Positions 25,201-35,700 of a stretch of 64,000 nt of DNA are shown here, one piece after another (the first letter of the stretch is position 1; the number at the start of each line of letters is the position of its first letter). The position numbers and the translations under genes are program-made. The stretch is from Amoebophrya sp. A120 (taxonomy: Eukaryota; Sar; Dinophyceae; Syndiniales; Amoebophryaceae). The notes under the pieces were generated by a model. That model did not search any database. It was not told the DNA's origin and saw nothing but the letters and a program-made list of their open reading frames with translations. The stretch is taken from NCBI GenBank assembly GCA_905178155.1, contig CAJINV010000002.1:5327709-5391708 (forward strand), read 5' to 3'.

Positions 25201-28200
25201 ATCCCTGCTTCGCACGGGTTCCGGCTGCCTGGGTGCCCGCGCTTGGCGGGCTGGTGGGGTTCTGGCTCTCGCGAGGCCTTTTTGTAGTGCCGAAGCGGCC
25301 CCACTCGGAGGGCTTGCCGGCACAGGCGGCGCAGCGGGCCGTCCTTCCCGGGTCCCCCCGGATGCCCTTTTATAATACGCAAAGCCCCGCGGCCCGCGCG
25401 ACTCTGCGCAAGCAGCATCTGGGCCCCTAGGCTTGTATGCATAGGGGTGCCCACGCGTGTGGGCAGGCGGCCCGTGCTTGCGCGCCGTGTTTGCACGGGT
25501 TCCTTCGATCCGGTCTCGAAAATGAAGAAAATCAAAAGTGTCACACCATCGGCCGGAGGGTGTGATACTTTTTGCCGCGGTGCTGTCATGGATGCAAAAA
25601 AACACGCAAAACCGGCGTCGACCATACCATTGGCTCTAGGGTGTGATACTTTTTGCCAGGATGAGTCCACGGAGGCCGAAAATGGCGAAAGCGGCGCCGA
25701 CCATGCCGTGGGCTCTAGGTTGTGATACTTTTTGCCAGGCTGCTACGGCGTTCAAACTTGCAACCCGGGGAAAGTGTTGGCGAAAATGCGCCACCTCCGC
25801 CGAAGCATCTCGGCAGCAGGCGAAAAAAACTTGGATCTGGCGACGTTTTTGGGCCAAAATCTGAAGGGCCCCGTCCACCATACCACCGGGGCTAGCTTGC
25901 GACGGCTTCCAAGCACGCGACCCGGCTTGCAAGTTTATTCCAAGTTTATTTCAAGTTTTTGTTGCGATTCCGGCCGCCCGCGGGCGTGCCCAGTTTTGGG
26001 CCATTTCCTGAGGCCTGTCCACGAGCTGACGGAGCCGATTCGCGAGTCGCAAAAGCGGCGGCGCCTTCCGAAGGCGCCGGCCGAACTTGGGAAGGGGGGT
26101 AAATTCCTGATTTTTGGTGGTTTTCTTCGCCCATGGTGCCGCCGTGGTAAAAAGTATCACACCCTGGCGCCGATGGTACTGCTAACGCAGGTTGCCGCGA
26201 TGGCGAAAGCGAAAAGCCTCGCCCGCGTGCCCGCCCTGCCAAAAAGTATCACGCCCCAGCGCCCATGGTATGGCCGGCCGCGCTTCCCGCCTGGCCGCCC
26301 GGCTGCTTGCTAAGCACGCCGCGCCCGCTGGCGCCGCCGGCCTGGGCGCGGCCGGCCCCCTCGCCCGCCCCGGCGGCCCACGGCGTTGGTTCGTGATTTC
26401 TACCGGCGCGCCGCGGCCGCACGCTCCAGGCCCATCGGTTGCGCCGGCCACCCGCCAGGGGGGGCTCCGACGAGCTGTGCGCGCGGGCGCCTTGGGCTAT
26501 TCCGGACAAAGGAAAGGGCGAACCAGCGCGCCACCCCTAGCGCCCAACGCCGCCCGCCCGGGCTGGCCGGCGCGCCCCCTCCGACCGTACGGCCTGCCGG
26601 CCTTTTTGGGGTATCAGGCTCGGCGGCCTTTTCGGCATTGGCCGCCGCTGCGCGAAGCGGTCGGGCGGGCTGATTAGCGGCGGGCGCGTTTTTTTTTCTG
26701 GGTATCTATAACGAAAAAGCAGCGAAGGCGGCACCCAAAACAACCTACGCCCGGTCTGAATCTCGACAATAGGCAGCTTTGGTTGGAGCGGCCAATTGTC
26801 CGGATTCGGGTCGTGTTTTGATTTCAAAGCAAACGGGCATTGGTTCCTGGCACTAAACGTGAGAAACAGTATGAAAATGCACAAAAAGCGTCGCACCGTT
26901 CCGCAGCTTGTCCTCCTGTTGTTGGTTTCAAAGTTGGGCGCGTCACACTCACAGGCGCGCTCACAGAGCAGCTTACGTTGAAGCTGTCGCGACCCTCGCG
27001 AATATGGGTCGCGCAAGTCTTTGGCAACTTAGTTGCAAGTTTCGATCTCCATAAAATTGGGGGTCCGTTCCACCAGTAACCAAACGCAGCTTCTGGTGTG
27101 GTCGGAAAAAATAAAGGTTGCGTCATCAAGGGGTCGTCTCTTCCATCTACTCCGCACGAACAGCAGCTAGTGCGCGGCAAGTCCGGCACGTCCTGCTCGT
27201 CTCCCTACCAAAACCAGAACATGCTCCCGTCTTTATCGTGTACAGCTGAACGAGGTGCAAATACCCCGACGCCAACGCACGCGTACGGTATGAAGTCGAA
27301 GGCCGCAAATAAGGGCGGTGGTCGACGTGGCGGGAGCGGTGGTTCATCTCAACACCATCATGCTGGGCACTATCATCAACATCATGGGGGAAATTCATGC
27401 TCACCTGGGACTACTATCCCCACAACACCAGGAAGTGGCCAACATCGCATGAATAGCAAAGGCAACAACAAGAACAATTTTGAGCACCATGATTATTACA
27501 ACAAGCGCAGTCCAACCATTCCACCACTGACAGAGGAGTATTTGCGCAGTGCCCGGCAAAAATCGAGGGAGTTTCACTTGGAAAATAATTCCACTGGTAG
27601 TATTACTACTAGCCACAGGAATTGGAGTCATGATCATCCTCGTGTGCAGCAGGAGCAGACGGATTATGAGTATCATTCTCAAGAACATTTCCCGGTTACT
27701 AATATTAGTCGGCAGTGGTCCAACGAGCAGCAACATCTTCACGTAGAGAAAAAACAGCCTACTTCTGGTTTTTATCCTTCAGACCTGCACCAGCACGAGC
27801 GCACGCGCAACCAGGCGCAGGCCAACGACCAACACAGCACCTACGCGGCGGGGGCCACGCTCTGCTCGACAACACAGCAGCAGGGGGGGATGTCCAACAT
27901 GTCGATGTCCCCGTACACAAATACAACTTCTCAAGCAACTTCTCATGTTCTTCACGATGGAACATCTTCAAACTACGATTGCAATGGTGCGCAGTTTATT
28001 AGCCGTGCTGGGGTTCAGCCTATGCAGGAGAATTTTTATCACAACCAGTACCACGAAACGACGACCAACAACGCGCTAGGTGGAGGTCCTGGCTCTTGTG
28101 GTCCAACTGCCGCCGGCTACAACAAGAACACGGCCACTGCGATGATCGTCCCTGCTCAGGACGAGCAACAACACCAACAACAACAACAAGGTTTGATGTC

Positions 28201-29327
28201 TGTAGAAGATTATGTCGGAGGAAAGGGTGGGCCCACGGCACGTGGAGGAGGAGGTTCTATTGCACCACCAGCAGGACAACAATTATACTATCATGCCGCA
28301 ACAACACCAGGAGCAACTGCTGTTACTTCTGCCAAAAGTGGCCGCCACGATTGCTCAACTGCGCCAGGCAGCCACAGGAACGATGTTAACCCTTGTTCTT
28401 CTTACGGAACTACCACACCAGGCTATGATCATAGTACCAGCAAGGACTGCCAGCCCGTGTTCGCGACCGTGCCTGCGCAGAATGTAATTCCTGGCGAAGG
28501 TGGTTGTGCCACGACCACTCAACACCACTACGAGCCTGATCGCCCGCACCACAACGTTGTACGTCTCGCGCACCACCCCGAGTTGGCTGCGATGGAAACT
28601 TCATCGCTTCCGCCGGAAAGTTGCGCTGCGGAGGAAGGAACAAAAGTTGATGGTACGACCACCGCCCGTGCTGGAGAGGCATGCAAACAGAAGCAGATGA
28701 ATCGCAAAGACGATGCGAACAACATCCAAACAGCATTGGTAACTAGGAACGACCGGCTGTTGCATGCTCGCGACGTCGTGCGGAAGGTTGAAGAGCAGGC
28801 TGCGGCTTTGACAAAAAAGAAACCGGACGACGAACAACGTGAAGACAATGCTGGCCCGCTGAAACTTATGCACGTTTGCAAATATCGATCTGGGTCGTGT
28901 ACTGGAAGTAGATTTTTCCATTGATGGTATTTTTTTGTGATGTTGTGGAGAAGTTATTTTCCGGAGCACATAAAAATCTGTCTTGCAAAGAAGTCAGCAA
29001 AAAGCGTGCTGCGGTTTTGTGTCTCCCGAAGTAGAGGGCATGAAGACTTCTCATGCAGGCACCCAGGCATGCAAAAGCAAAAGCAAAAGCCTTCTCGGAT
29101 CTTGTCATGCTCCGTGCCTTCGAGTGAACCTGACGCTGACCTTCCTGCAGATCCAGAAAATGCATGCCAAGTGTCAGTCTGCGATCGTCCACTGAGACCC
29201 CGATCTTCGATATTTGCAATTTATAAAACTCCGCACGGACGAAGCGCGAAGCGGACCCGCTGCGCAGCGTCAGCGGAGCGGGGAAAAAGGCAAATCTCGT
29301 CGCATGGGTAGGCGAGGTTTCTACTAG
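19201..29327 (+). CDS. Very long low-complexity protein, unknown function
   Basis: About 1980 aa. Exons: 19201-20327, 20604-21259, 21507-22032, 22269-22733, 23122-23505, 23790-24718, 27117 (or 27090)-28866, 29231-29327; phases close to the TAG at 29325-29327. The start is the first in-frame ATG at 19201; the frame is open upstream to 19096, so a 5' exon is possible. The protein is rich in Ser, Gly, Gln, His, Asn and Thr, with His/Gln runs (QQEHQRLFEEYP; SQHHHAGHYHQHHGG) and acidic stretches (EEDVKRSPFLG). It is probably largely disordered. No domain, membrane segment or catalytic motif is recognised. Six introns are introners and one is a 2.4-kb GT-AG intron. It may be lineage-specific. Confidence 0.65.
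20328..20598. mobile_element. Introner, family A
   Basis: Family A ends; perfect repeats TCCCT at 20323-20327 and 20599-20603. Excision joins RRHYSL to DSTASTGLQLL. Confidence 0.92.
21260..21501. mobile_element. Introner, family D
   Basis: Starts TATGGTGTTCTC, ends GAGAACTCCATA. Perfect repeats CGCGT at 21255-21259 and 21502-21506. Excision gives NIPASRCAAHGDS. Confidence 0.92.
22033..22263. mobile_element. Introner, family E (only copy seen)
   Basis: TIR TATGAGAGTGGTGCACAACT against the complementary right end (GTTGTGCACTACTTTCATA). Perfect repeats ACCAG at 22028-22032 and 22264-22268. Excision gives SRTSSGCGRRG. Confidence 0.9.
22734..23116. mobile_element. Introner, divergent TIR
   Basis: Starts TATCCTCCGTGAAACTGTTG; the complemented right end starts TATCCTGCGCAAAAACTT. 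Perfect repeats TCATC at 22729-22733 and 23117-23121. Excision gives RLSSSALVFHPRQ in frame. Confidence 0.85.
23506..23784. mobile_element. Introner, divergent TIR
   Basis: TATGCAAGAAAAAAACTG at the left against TATCCACGAAAAAAAGCA complemented from the right. Flanks ATGTT/ACGTT (one mismatch). Excision gives LQQAMLLSETKTT. Confidence 0.83.
24719..27116 (+). other. Large GT-AG intron (2.4 kb) with GC-rich interior
   Basis: The 5' site GTAACG at 24719 and an acceptor at 27116 (ATAAAG) or 27089 (ACGCAG) both keep the frame. The interior, about 25090-26700, is much GC-richer than the flanks and has its own repeats. It is probably an inserted element within an intron; no TIR or coding gene was identified. 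A ~79-codon open stretch at 26840-27079 is unrecognised. Confidence 0.6.
25540..26260. repeat. Five-copy motif GTGTGATACTTTTTGCC (3 direct, 2 inverted)
   Basis: Direct copies at about 25560, 25641 and 25720 (the last one base different), inverted copies at about 26147 and 26238. Similarity extends about 15 bp to one side (an ACCATRCC...GGCTCTAGG context), so each unit is about 35-45 bp. Confidence 0.75.
28867..29225. mobile_element. Introner, family A' (CAAATATCGATCTGGG TIR)
   Basis: Left part TTTGCAAATATCGATCTGGG, complement at the right. Perfect repeats AAACT at 28862-28866 and 29226-29230. Excision joins AGPLKL to RTDEARSGP and the last exon. Confidence 0.88.
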
Positions 29328-29761
29328 ATAACCTACATTCAGATATTTTTACTGCAGGCTCCTTTTGCTTTGTACCGGGATCATGTGCAGATCCAGTGAA
29401 GTTGTACAACTTTCACTTTCGGGCACCACGCTTTAATATGATTGCTGCCAGCACAATGAGCTGAGGATTTGTTTTCGTATTAAGAATTGTCACCTCGATC
29501 GGTAGTTACTTAGATGTTTCCGCTCTGATAATTCCTGCGGCAACGAAATCAAATATAGCTACGACCTTCTCCCGGCTGCACAATCTATCTGGTTGAACAA
29601 TCGTAAGCGAAAATTGAAAGTCTGAGCCCTCCTGTTGCTGCTGGATCATTACATCAAGGCATAGAGAACATATTCATGTAAATAGAGTGACGGGTTCAAA
29701 GAAGAATCCGCCGCCCTGGTGAGTCGGATTTTATCTATCTTTTACGTCCCATCAAAAAAAG
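29328..29761. other. Upstream region of the kinase gene
   Basis: Holds the unresolved 5' end of the next gene. A consensus-like donor GTGAGT at 29719 and an acceptor at 29761 (AAAAAAAG) suggest a short intron, so a first coding exon should end at 29718. I could not find a convincing ATG for it. Confidence 0.4.
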
Positions 29762-32700
29762 GTTCTTCTCCACATCAAGACCCCACCGCCGCCGGCAACG
29801 CACCAGCGCAGCAGCAGGCGCCGGAGTTCTTTTTCCCCTTCGGAACCACCCCACAGCAGCAGCACGCGCAATTTCTGGGGGGCCAGCCGCAGGTGCCTCC
29901 GCTCTTCGGACAGGCGACGTCGCCGGACATTGAGCAGGCCGTGCGCCTCGGGTTTAGCACCCCTAGCCCGCGAACGGACTCTGCCGCTCTCCTGGTGCCC
30001 GAAAATACAAATACCGCTTCCTCGCTGCAGGTGTCCATGCCGAAAATTTCGCAATTTAGCATTGGACCTGGTGGGCCGCCAGCGCAAACGACATCTTCTT
30101 CGCCTTCTAGTAACAAGCTGGAAACTGGCGAATTAGTACAACAAGCGACTAGTACAACCGCAGGGCCGGCTGCACACACGACATCACTGGCCCTTGACGG
30201 CGATACAACTTCTGCGACGAATAAATTTTCAAGAACTGGCGTGGGTCCTCTTGCTCTTTCGCAAGAACAAGACGAAGACGAGGCTAGTAGTGCCAAGAAT
30301 ATGAAGCTTCGGTCGGGCAGTACGGCCAGTTCTACTGTTTTTGACTCGACCACCCAGCAATACTATCCCAGATTTTCCGTTATCGAAATTCCATTGGTCG
30401 AGAAGCAACGGGCCCTTTCCCGTAATTTCTTTCGCTCGCAGCTAGAGAATCCGGTGACCGCAGTAAATAACAATATCGATGATGCAGCCGAGCAACGGCG
30501 AGCAGGAGGAGATCGAGATCCTCCGCCGGAGGACCAGGACCAAATCCAAAACAATGGCGCGGTTGTTCCCCGGTCCCTTCGCCAGAACTTTGGTTTTATG
30601 CGGAACTTCCCTTTACTGCGCCACTTGGAACGGCCACAGCTGGAGAAGGCGGCGAAGTCCATGGCGGGCCGAATGTACGGGAAGGGGCTCACCTATGGAA
30701 GTGTCAGGATCGAAATCGTCAGAGTTGAAATGACTTGTGATGCATAAAACGGATACCAGTTGGCGCCTAGTTATCAAGTGGCGCATGACAAATTTGGGTA
30801 GAACTGAAACCCAGTTTGTAATGCTGTTTGGGTCAGGAAGACGCCTTTTGTCATGCTACTTTAGCAGCTCAATTTGTACCCCTCAACAGGCTCACAATCT
30901 GCATCCCTTGCGCCCTCTGCAATAGAGGCAGTTTCTGCGTTGCATTTTATGCACCACAAACTATTTCAACTTTGACGATTTCGATCCTGACGCTTCCATA
31001 TCACCGTCTACCGCCAAGGGGAACCAGGGGACCGGATGTTCCTGATCCTCTCCGGGTTGGCCCACGTCGTGGTGCGGGACGAGAAGTTACTGCACGTCGG
31101 TGACTATGCATTGCAAATAAGTTGTAAAAAATCGTCTTAGTTGTAGTAGAAATCGCAATTACCATATACAAATCTTTGTTGTCAGAAGGAAAACAAGAAG
31201 TGGAATCTCCTGTCGTGCAGATAAAAAATCCCCAGATATTAGCAAAACACATGTCATAGTTACATGAATGCAAAAATTTTTACTACGAGTACGATCTTCA
31301 ACTACGTTTGCAGACGATAGCTCTACCGTCCAAATTCGGAAAGCGGTGCACTTCTCCGGGAAGCGGTTTCTGCCCGGGACCTTGGCGCGGATCGACAAGT
31401 ACGACGGGGCGCGGGAGTTCCCGTTCACCATCACAGTCTTGGAAGACCAAGACTTGACCGGGAAAGTGGAGGTGATGCACGATAGTCAAAACACGACACA
31501 AGACTCCTCTTCCCAGCAACCGCCGAGGAAGCAGCGGGGACGGGTTTGGGGAAACGGTATAAATATATACATACAACGAAGAACTTCGACCCTAATTGAC
31601 AACCAAGATAGATGGACGATCATACCGTTATTTGTTGCTCCTTTGTTCGCTCGATCGAACAAGAATTGTCGACACGAAGATAAAAGTCATTCTCATTAAG
31701 CTGCTCTGTAATACGACCTCTATCTGCGCAGCTATTCCTACTGTGCGAAATTATATATATAAGAGCGCTACAACTACAAGTAAAACACGCTATACATCAT
31801 TGAAGAGCAAAATGATCAACATCAGAAATCGAGCCTGCCCACGACCCTGTAGTCGAGCGTTACATCACCACACTGGTCCCCGGCGATTACTTTGGGGAGC
31901 AGCAAATGTTTGGCACGAAAGAGCGGGGGGAGACCGTGGTGGTCGGGAAGAAAGCCGATCTCGCGGTAATGACGATGTCGAAGAACACCTACCGCTCGCT
32001 GGGCCTACCGTACAAGCTCCCGCTAGGTCCGCGACGCGCCGTCTACCTGCAAAACTCGTATGCATTGAAAATATGTCTGGGTCTGGAAGGATGCGAATTT
32101 GTGATGCGCATTTCACAAGAACACTGACAAATCTCTCATGCATGGGCAGCAAAAGGTGCCCATTTCCTGTCACCAATAAAGTGGGGTATTTGTCATGCGG
32201 ATTACGCAATGCGGATGCTTCTCGAGTTCTGTGATGCGAGGGCTTCCATGACAGACATTTTGTGTCATGCAAAAACAGCATGACAAAAATCTGCATTCTT
32301 CCAGACCCAAACATTTTTGCATTTGATAACTCGGCCCAGCGGACCATCACCGGCTTGTCGACCCCCCGCGGCGTCGGCGCCGCCGTGATATTGAGAGGAA
32401 AAATCCCCCCTCCCCATATTGAAACGGTATGTTTCCAAAAATTTGTGTTGCGAATTTGAGGTCACAAATCACATCTGTTGTGCAAGAAGACAAGGTCAGA
32501 AGCTTCCGCCCCATTGTGGAAGCGATTTGTCATGCTGTTGGGCCTAAAGGGGGGCCGTTTGCCATGCTGAACTACTAGACCCATACGCCCCTACCTAGCC
32601 TGGGGATCTGGCCGCAGCGCCTCTCTGCAATACAAAGCTGATTTGTGGTCGCAAATCGGCATCACAAGTTTCCGTTTTGATATGGGGAGGGGGGATTTTT

Positions 32701-35700
32701 CATTTTGATACGTGACGCTTGACGAGCAACAGGCGGCGAGCAGTAGTAGTGCAACTACCTCTTTTACCCCAAAGAACAAAAACGATGCCGGAACAACATC
32801 TACTACCGGTCCGGCCCTGTCCGCGCCGCAGACGCCGGCGGGCCAGGGAACCTCCGAGTCCATCACGTATCAAATGCAAAAATGTCTGGGTCTGGACGGA
32901 TGCGAACTTGTGATGCGTGTTGCGGATCATACAAAAATCTGTGTTGCATGATTTGCAAGAGTAAGAGGTTCCCATTTCTGGCCATTCTGAGAGGGCATTT
33001 TTCATGCAGAATAGGCATCACCAAGTGGCTGCAGAACCTGTGAGGCCAGGCCCTGCAACATTCCAGACTTGGCGGAGCTTAGAAAAACTACATGACAAGT
33101 CTCGGAATCTTCCAGACCCAGACATCATATTTGCATTTGATATCACTCCACGGACGGCGATTTTTACGGAAAAGGACGAGACGGCGCCCCTTAAATACGC
33201 CCCGATCAGCCGGTTTCTGAACATCCACGAGAAAACGGTGGAAGAGAAACGAAAACTGATCAAGATGCTGCGGAAGTCGCAGGCACTGCGGCAGCTACTG
33301 GCCGACGTTTTGACGGAAGAAAGACTGGAGCAACTGGCGGACGTTGCCTTCCTGCAGAAGTTCACGAAGAACGAGGTGATTGTGAAGGCGAACGATCTGG
33401 AGCATGACAAAATGCTGCTGGTCAAGTCCGGGGAATTTTTGGTCTTCACGCCGAAAGAGCTGCTGGTGGACGGCGGTGGAGTTGTTTCACCGCGGGAGCA
33501 GGATGCTGAGGATTATACCGAGGTCGTCGCCGCGCCAGGTGAACAAGAGCTCGAGTACTACAACACCGCGGTCTCCTCGTCCTCGGCTGTGATGTCGAGG
33601 ACGAAGAACGAGGACAGGAAGCCGCGAAAATCCACCGCGAAATTTTTCCCCAACCCGCGGTTCAGCCAGGGTATGCTCAGTCTCGCGGAGTGCGAGCAGC
33701 AATCCCGACATTTGAAGGAGAACCAAGAGGGGGGCATTTTTGGGGAGTACACGGTGCTGTACGGAATTCCGCCCGCGTTTTCGGTGAAGTGCGAAACGGA
33801 CGAGGGCTTTTGCTGGGTGATACCGCAGCTCTATGCATTGCAAAAGCATCGTACTAGTATAAATTGCATCACAAATCTTGGCAAGAAGAAAAATGGAATT
33901 TGTAATGCTGTTTTACCGTAGGAAGGAGATTTGTCATGCATACTTGCAATTAGTACGAGTGCGATACTTTTGCAGAGCATAAGCTCGCGTTCAAGACGAT
34001 TCTGCTGTCCTCGCAGAAAACCAACATGCGGAAGATTCTGGAAACGCTGACGGACATTCGGGAGCTGTCCGTGTTGAACCACCACGAGAAGCTGGAGCTC
34101 GCAGCCACGTCGAAAATCATTCATTTGGAAAAGGACCAGTCCATCAAGTTCGGGCAAAATTTCGAGGTCCAGATGAACCAAGCGTCACAGCAGGCCGTGA
34201 GCGGGGAGATGGGCTTGGGGCAACAGGAGGAGCACGCGCAGGCCGCGCGCCAGGCCGGGCCCAGCAGTACGCAAATCAGTCCTTCCGGCGTGGTCTCCAC
34301 GACGGGCGGGGTTCGCGGGTTCGGGCTCTCGCCCGGGGAGGTGAGCACGGACAGAAATATGATGTACACGGGGGCGTACTACAACTCCCATGGAACCCCA
34401 GCGCCGATGCAAAACCTGACCACCATGAGCACCAGTAATAACAACTTCTTCGCAGGAGCAGGGCGAGGCGGGCAACATCAGAACCGCCAAAATAATAGAT
34501 CCGGTCCTGCAGCTGCAGACGGTGGTGGCGCGACGGGCAGTAGTTCATCCCCTTCTAAGCTGAAGACCGATCCGCTGTATCACGCTGCCGACAATTTTTT
34601 TCGGTCGTACCAGGCCCACGTAACGGCGAACGGGCATAGCGCGCGAAACCGCAAGGAGGAGATGAATCTGGACTTTATCCACTCCATTCAGCAGGACAAC
34701 AGCTTGTATTTGTTGCTCAATGGGGAATATGCCTTGCAAATATCGATCTGAGTCTGGAAGGATCCAAACTTGTCATGCTAAATGTCTGAAACCTGCAGTG
34801 CACAAAAATATATAAATCTGCGTATGTTGCATGAACCGCATCAAAGGTAGTTCTTGTCTACTTCTTGCCACACAATAGAGAGCCGAGCGAACTTCTCTTC
34901 CCGAAAGGGCAGGAACAAGAAGAAGCTCTTGCGCAATCTGTGAAGATGCTTCTGGATGCGACATTCCAGGCCATCTTTGTCATCCACGAACTGCACGACC
35001 ATGAAAAACGTCGCCCTCTTGCAGACCCAGATCTTCGATATTTGCATTTGATAGGGAAGTGGAGATCCGAGGTCCGAACCTGAATCCCGAGAAAACCGTG
35101 GAGGGTAGCGGCAGCCGGAGCAACCACCCGCCGCAGCACAACGAGGTAAAAAACAACCCGCACATCGGTATTTCGTACCAAGAGGCGGAGCGGATCGGGT
35201 ACACGATGAGCGACCCCGTCGTGGTCTTGCGCGGCAACAGCAGCCGACTGGTTTCTATGTTCCAATACGAAGACCACGAGGTAGACGACCCCTACGAGGC
35301 CAAAGACTGGGACGAAATGCGGCGGGAGTTTATCAAGGGAAGAATCAAGCGACGGAAATCCACGAGCTTTGGCGCAAATAATCGGCTAACTACGCAGAAA
35401 GCAGGACGAGCAGGAGCCACAAGTAGAACTTCCAAGAACTCGGCGGAGATTGCGGAGGGCACGACCGTCGACGCGACGACAACTCGCTACGACACGGCGT
35501 ATGAGGGACGGGACACGCACACGACTGTGCCTCTTTCCAAAGAGGATGAGAGTCCAATAGGAGAGGATTACGATTTTGTTGAAGATTCTACTAATCTTGC
35601 TGCACCTCCAGAACCAGAGAATGCAGAGGAACTTGAGGTGGTCGAACCCCTGCCCCGGCAGCAGGAAGTGAATGAAAATAACGAGGATAACAATCCTGCG

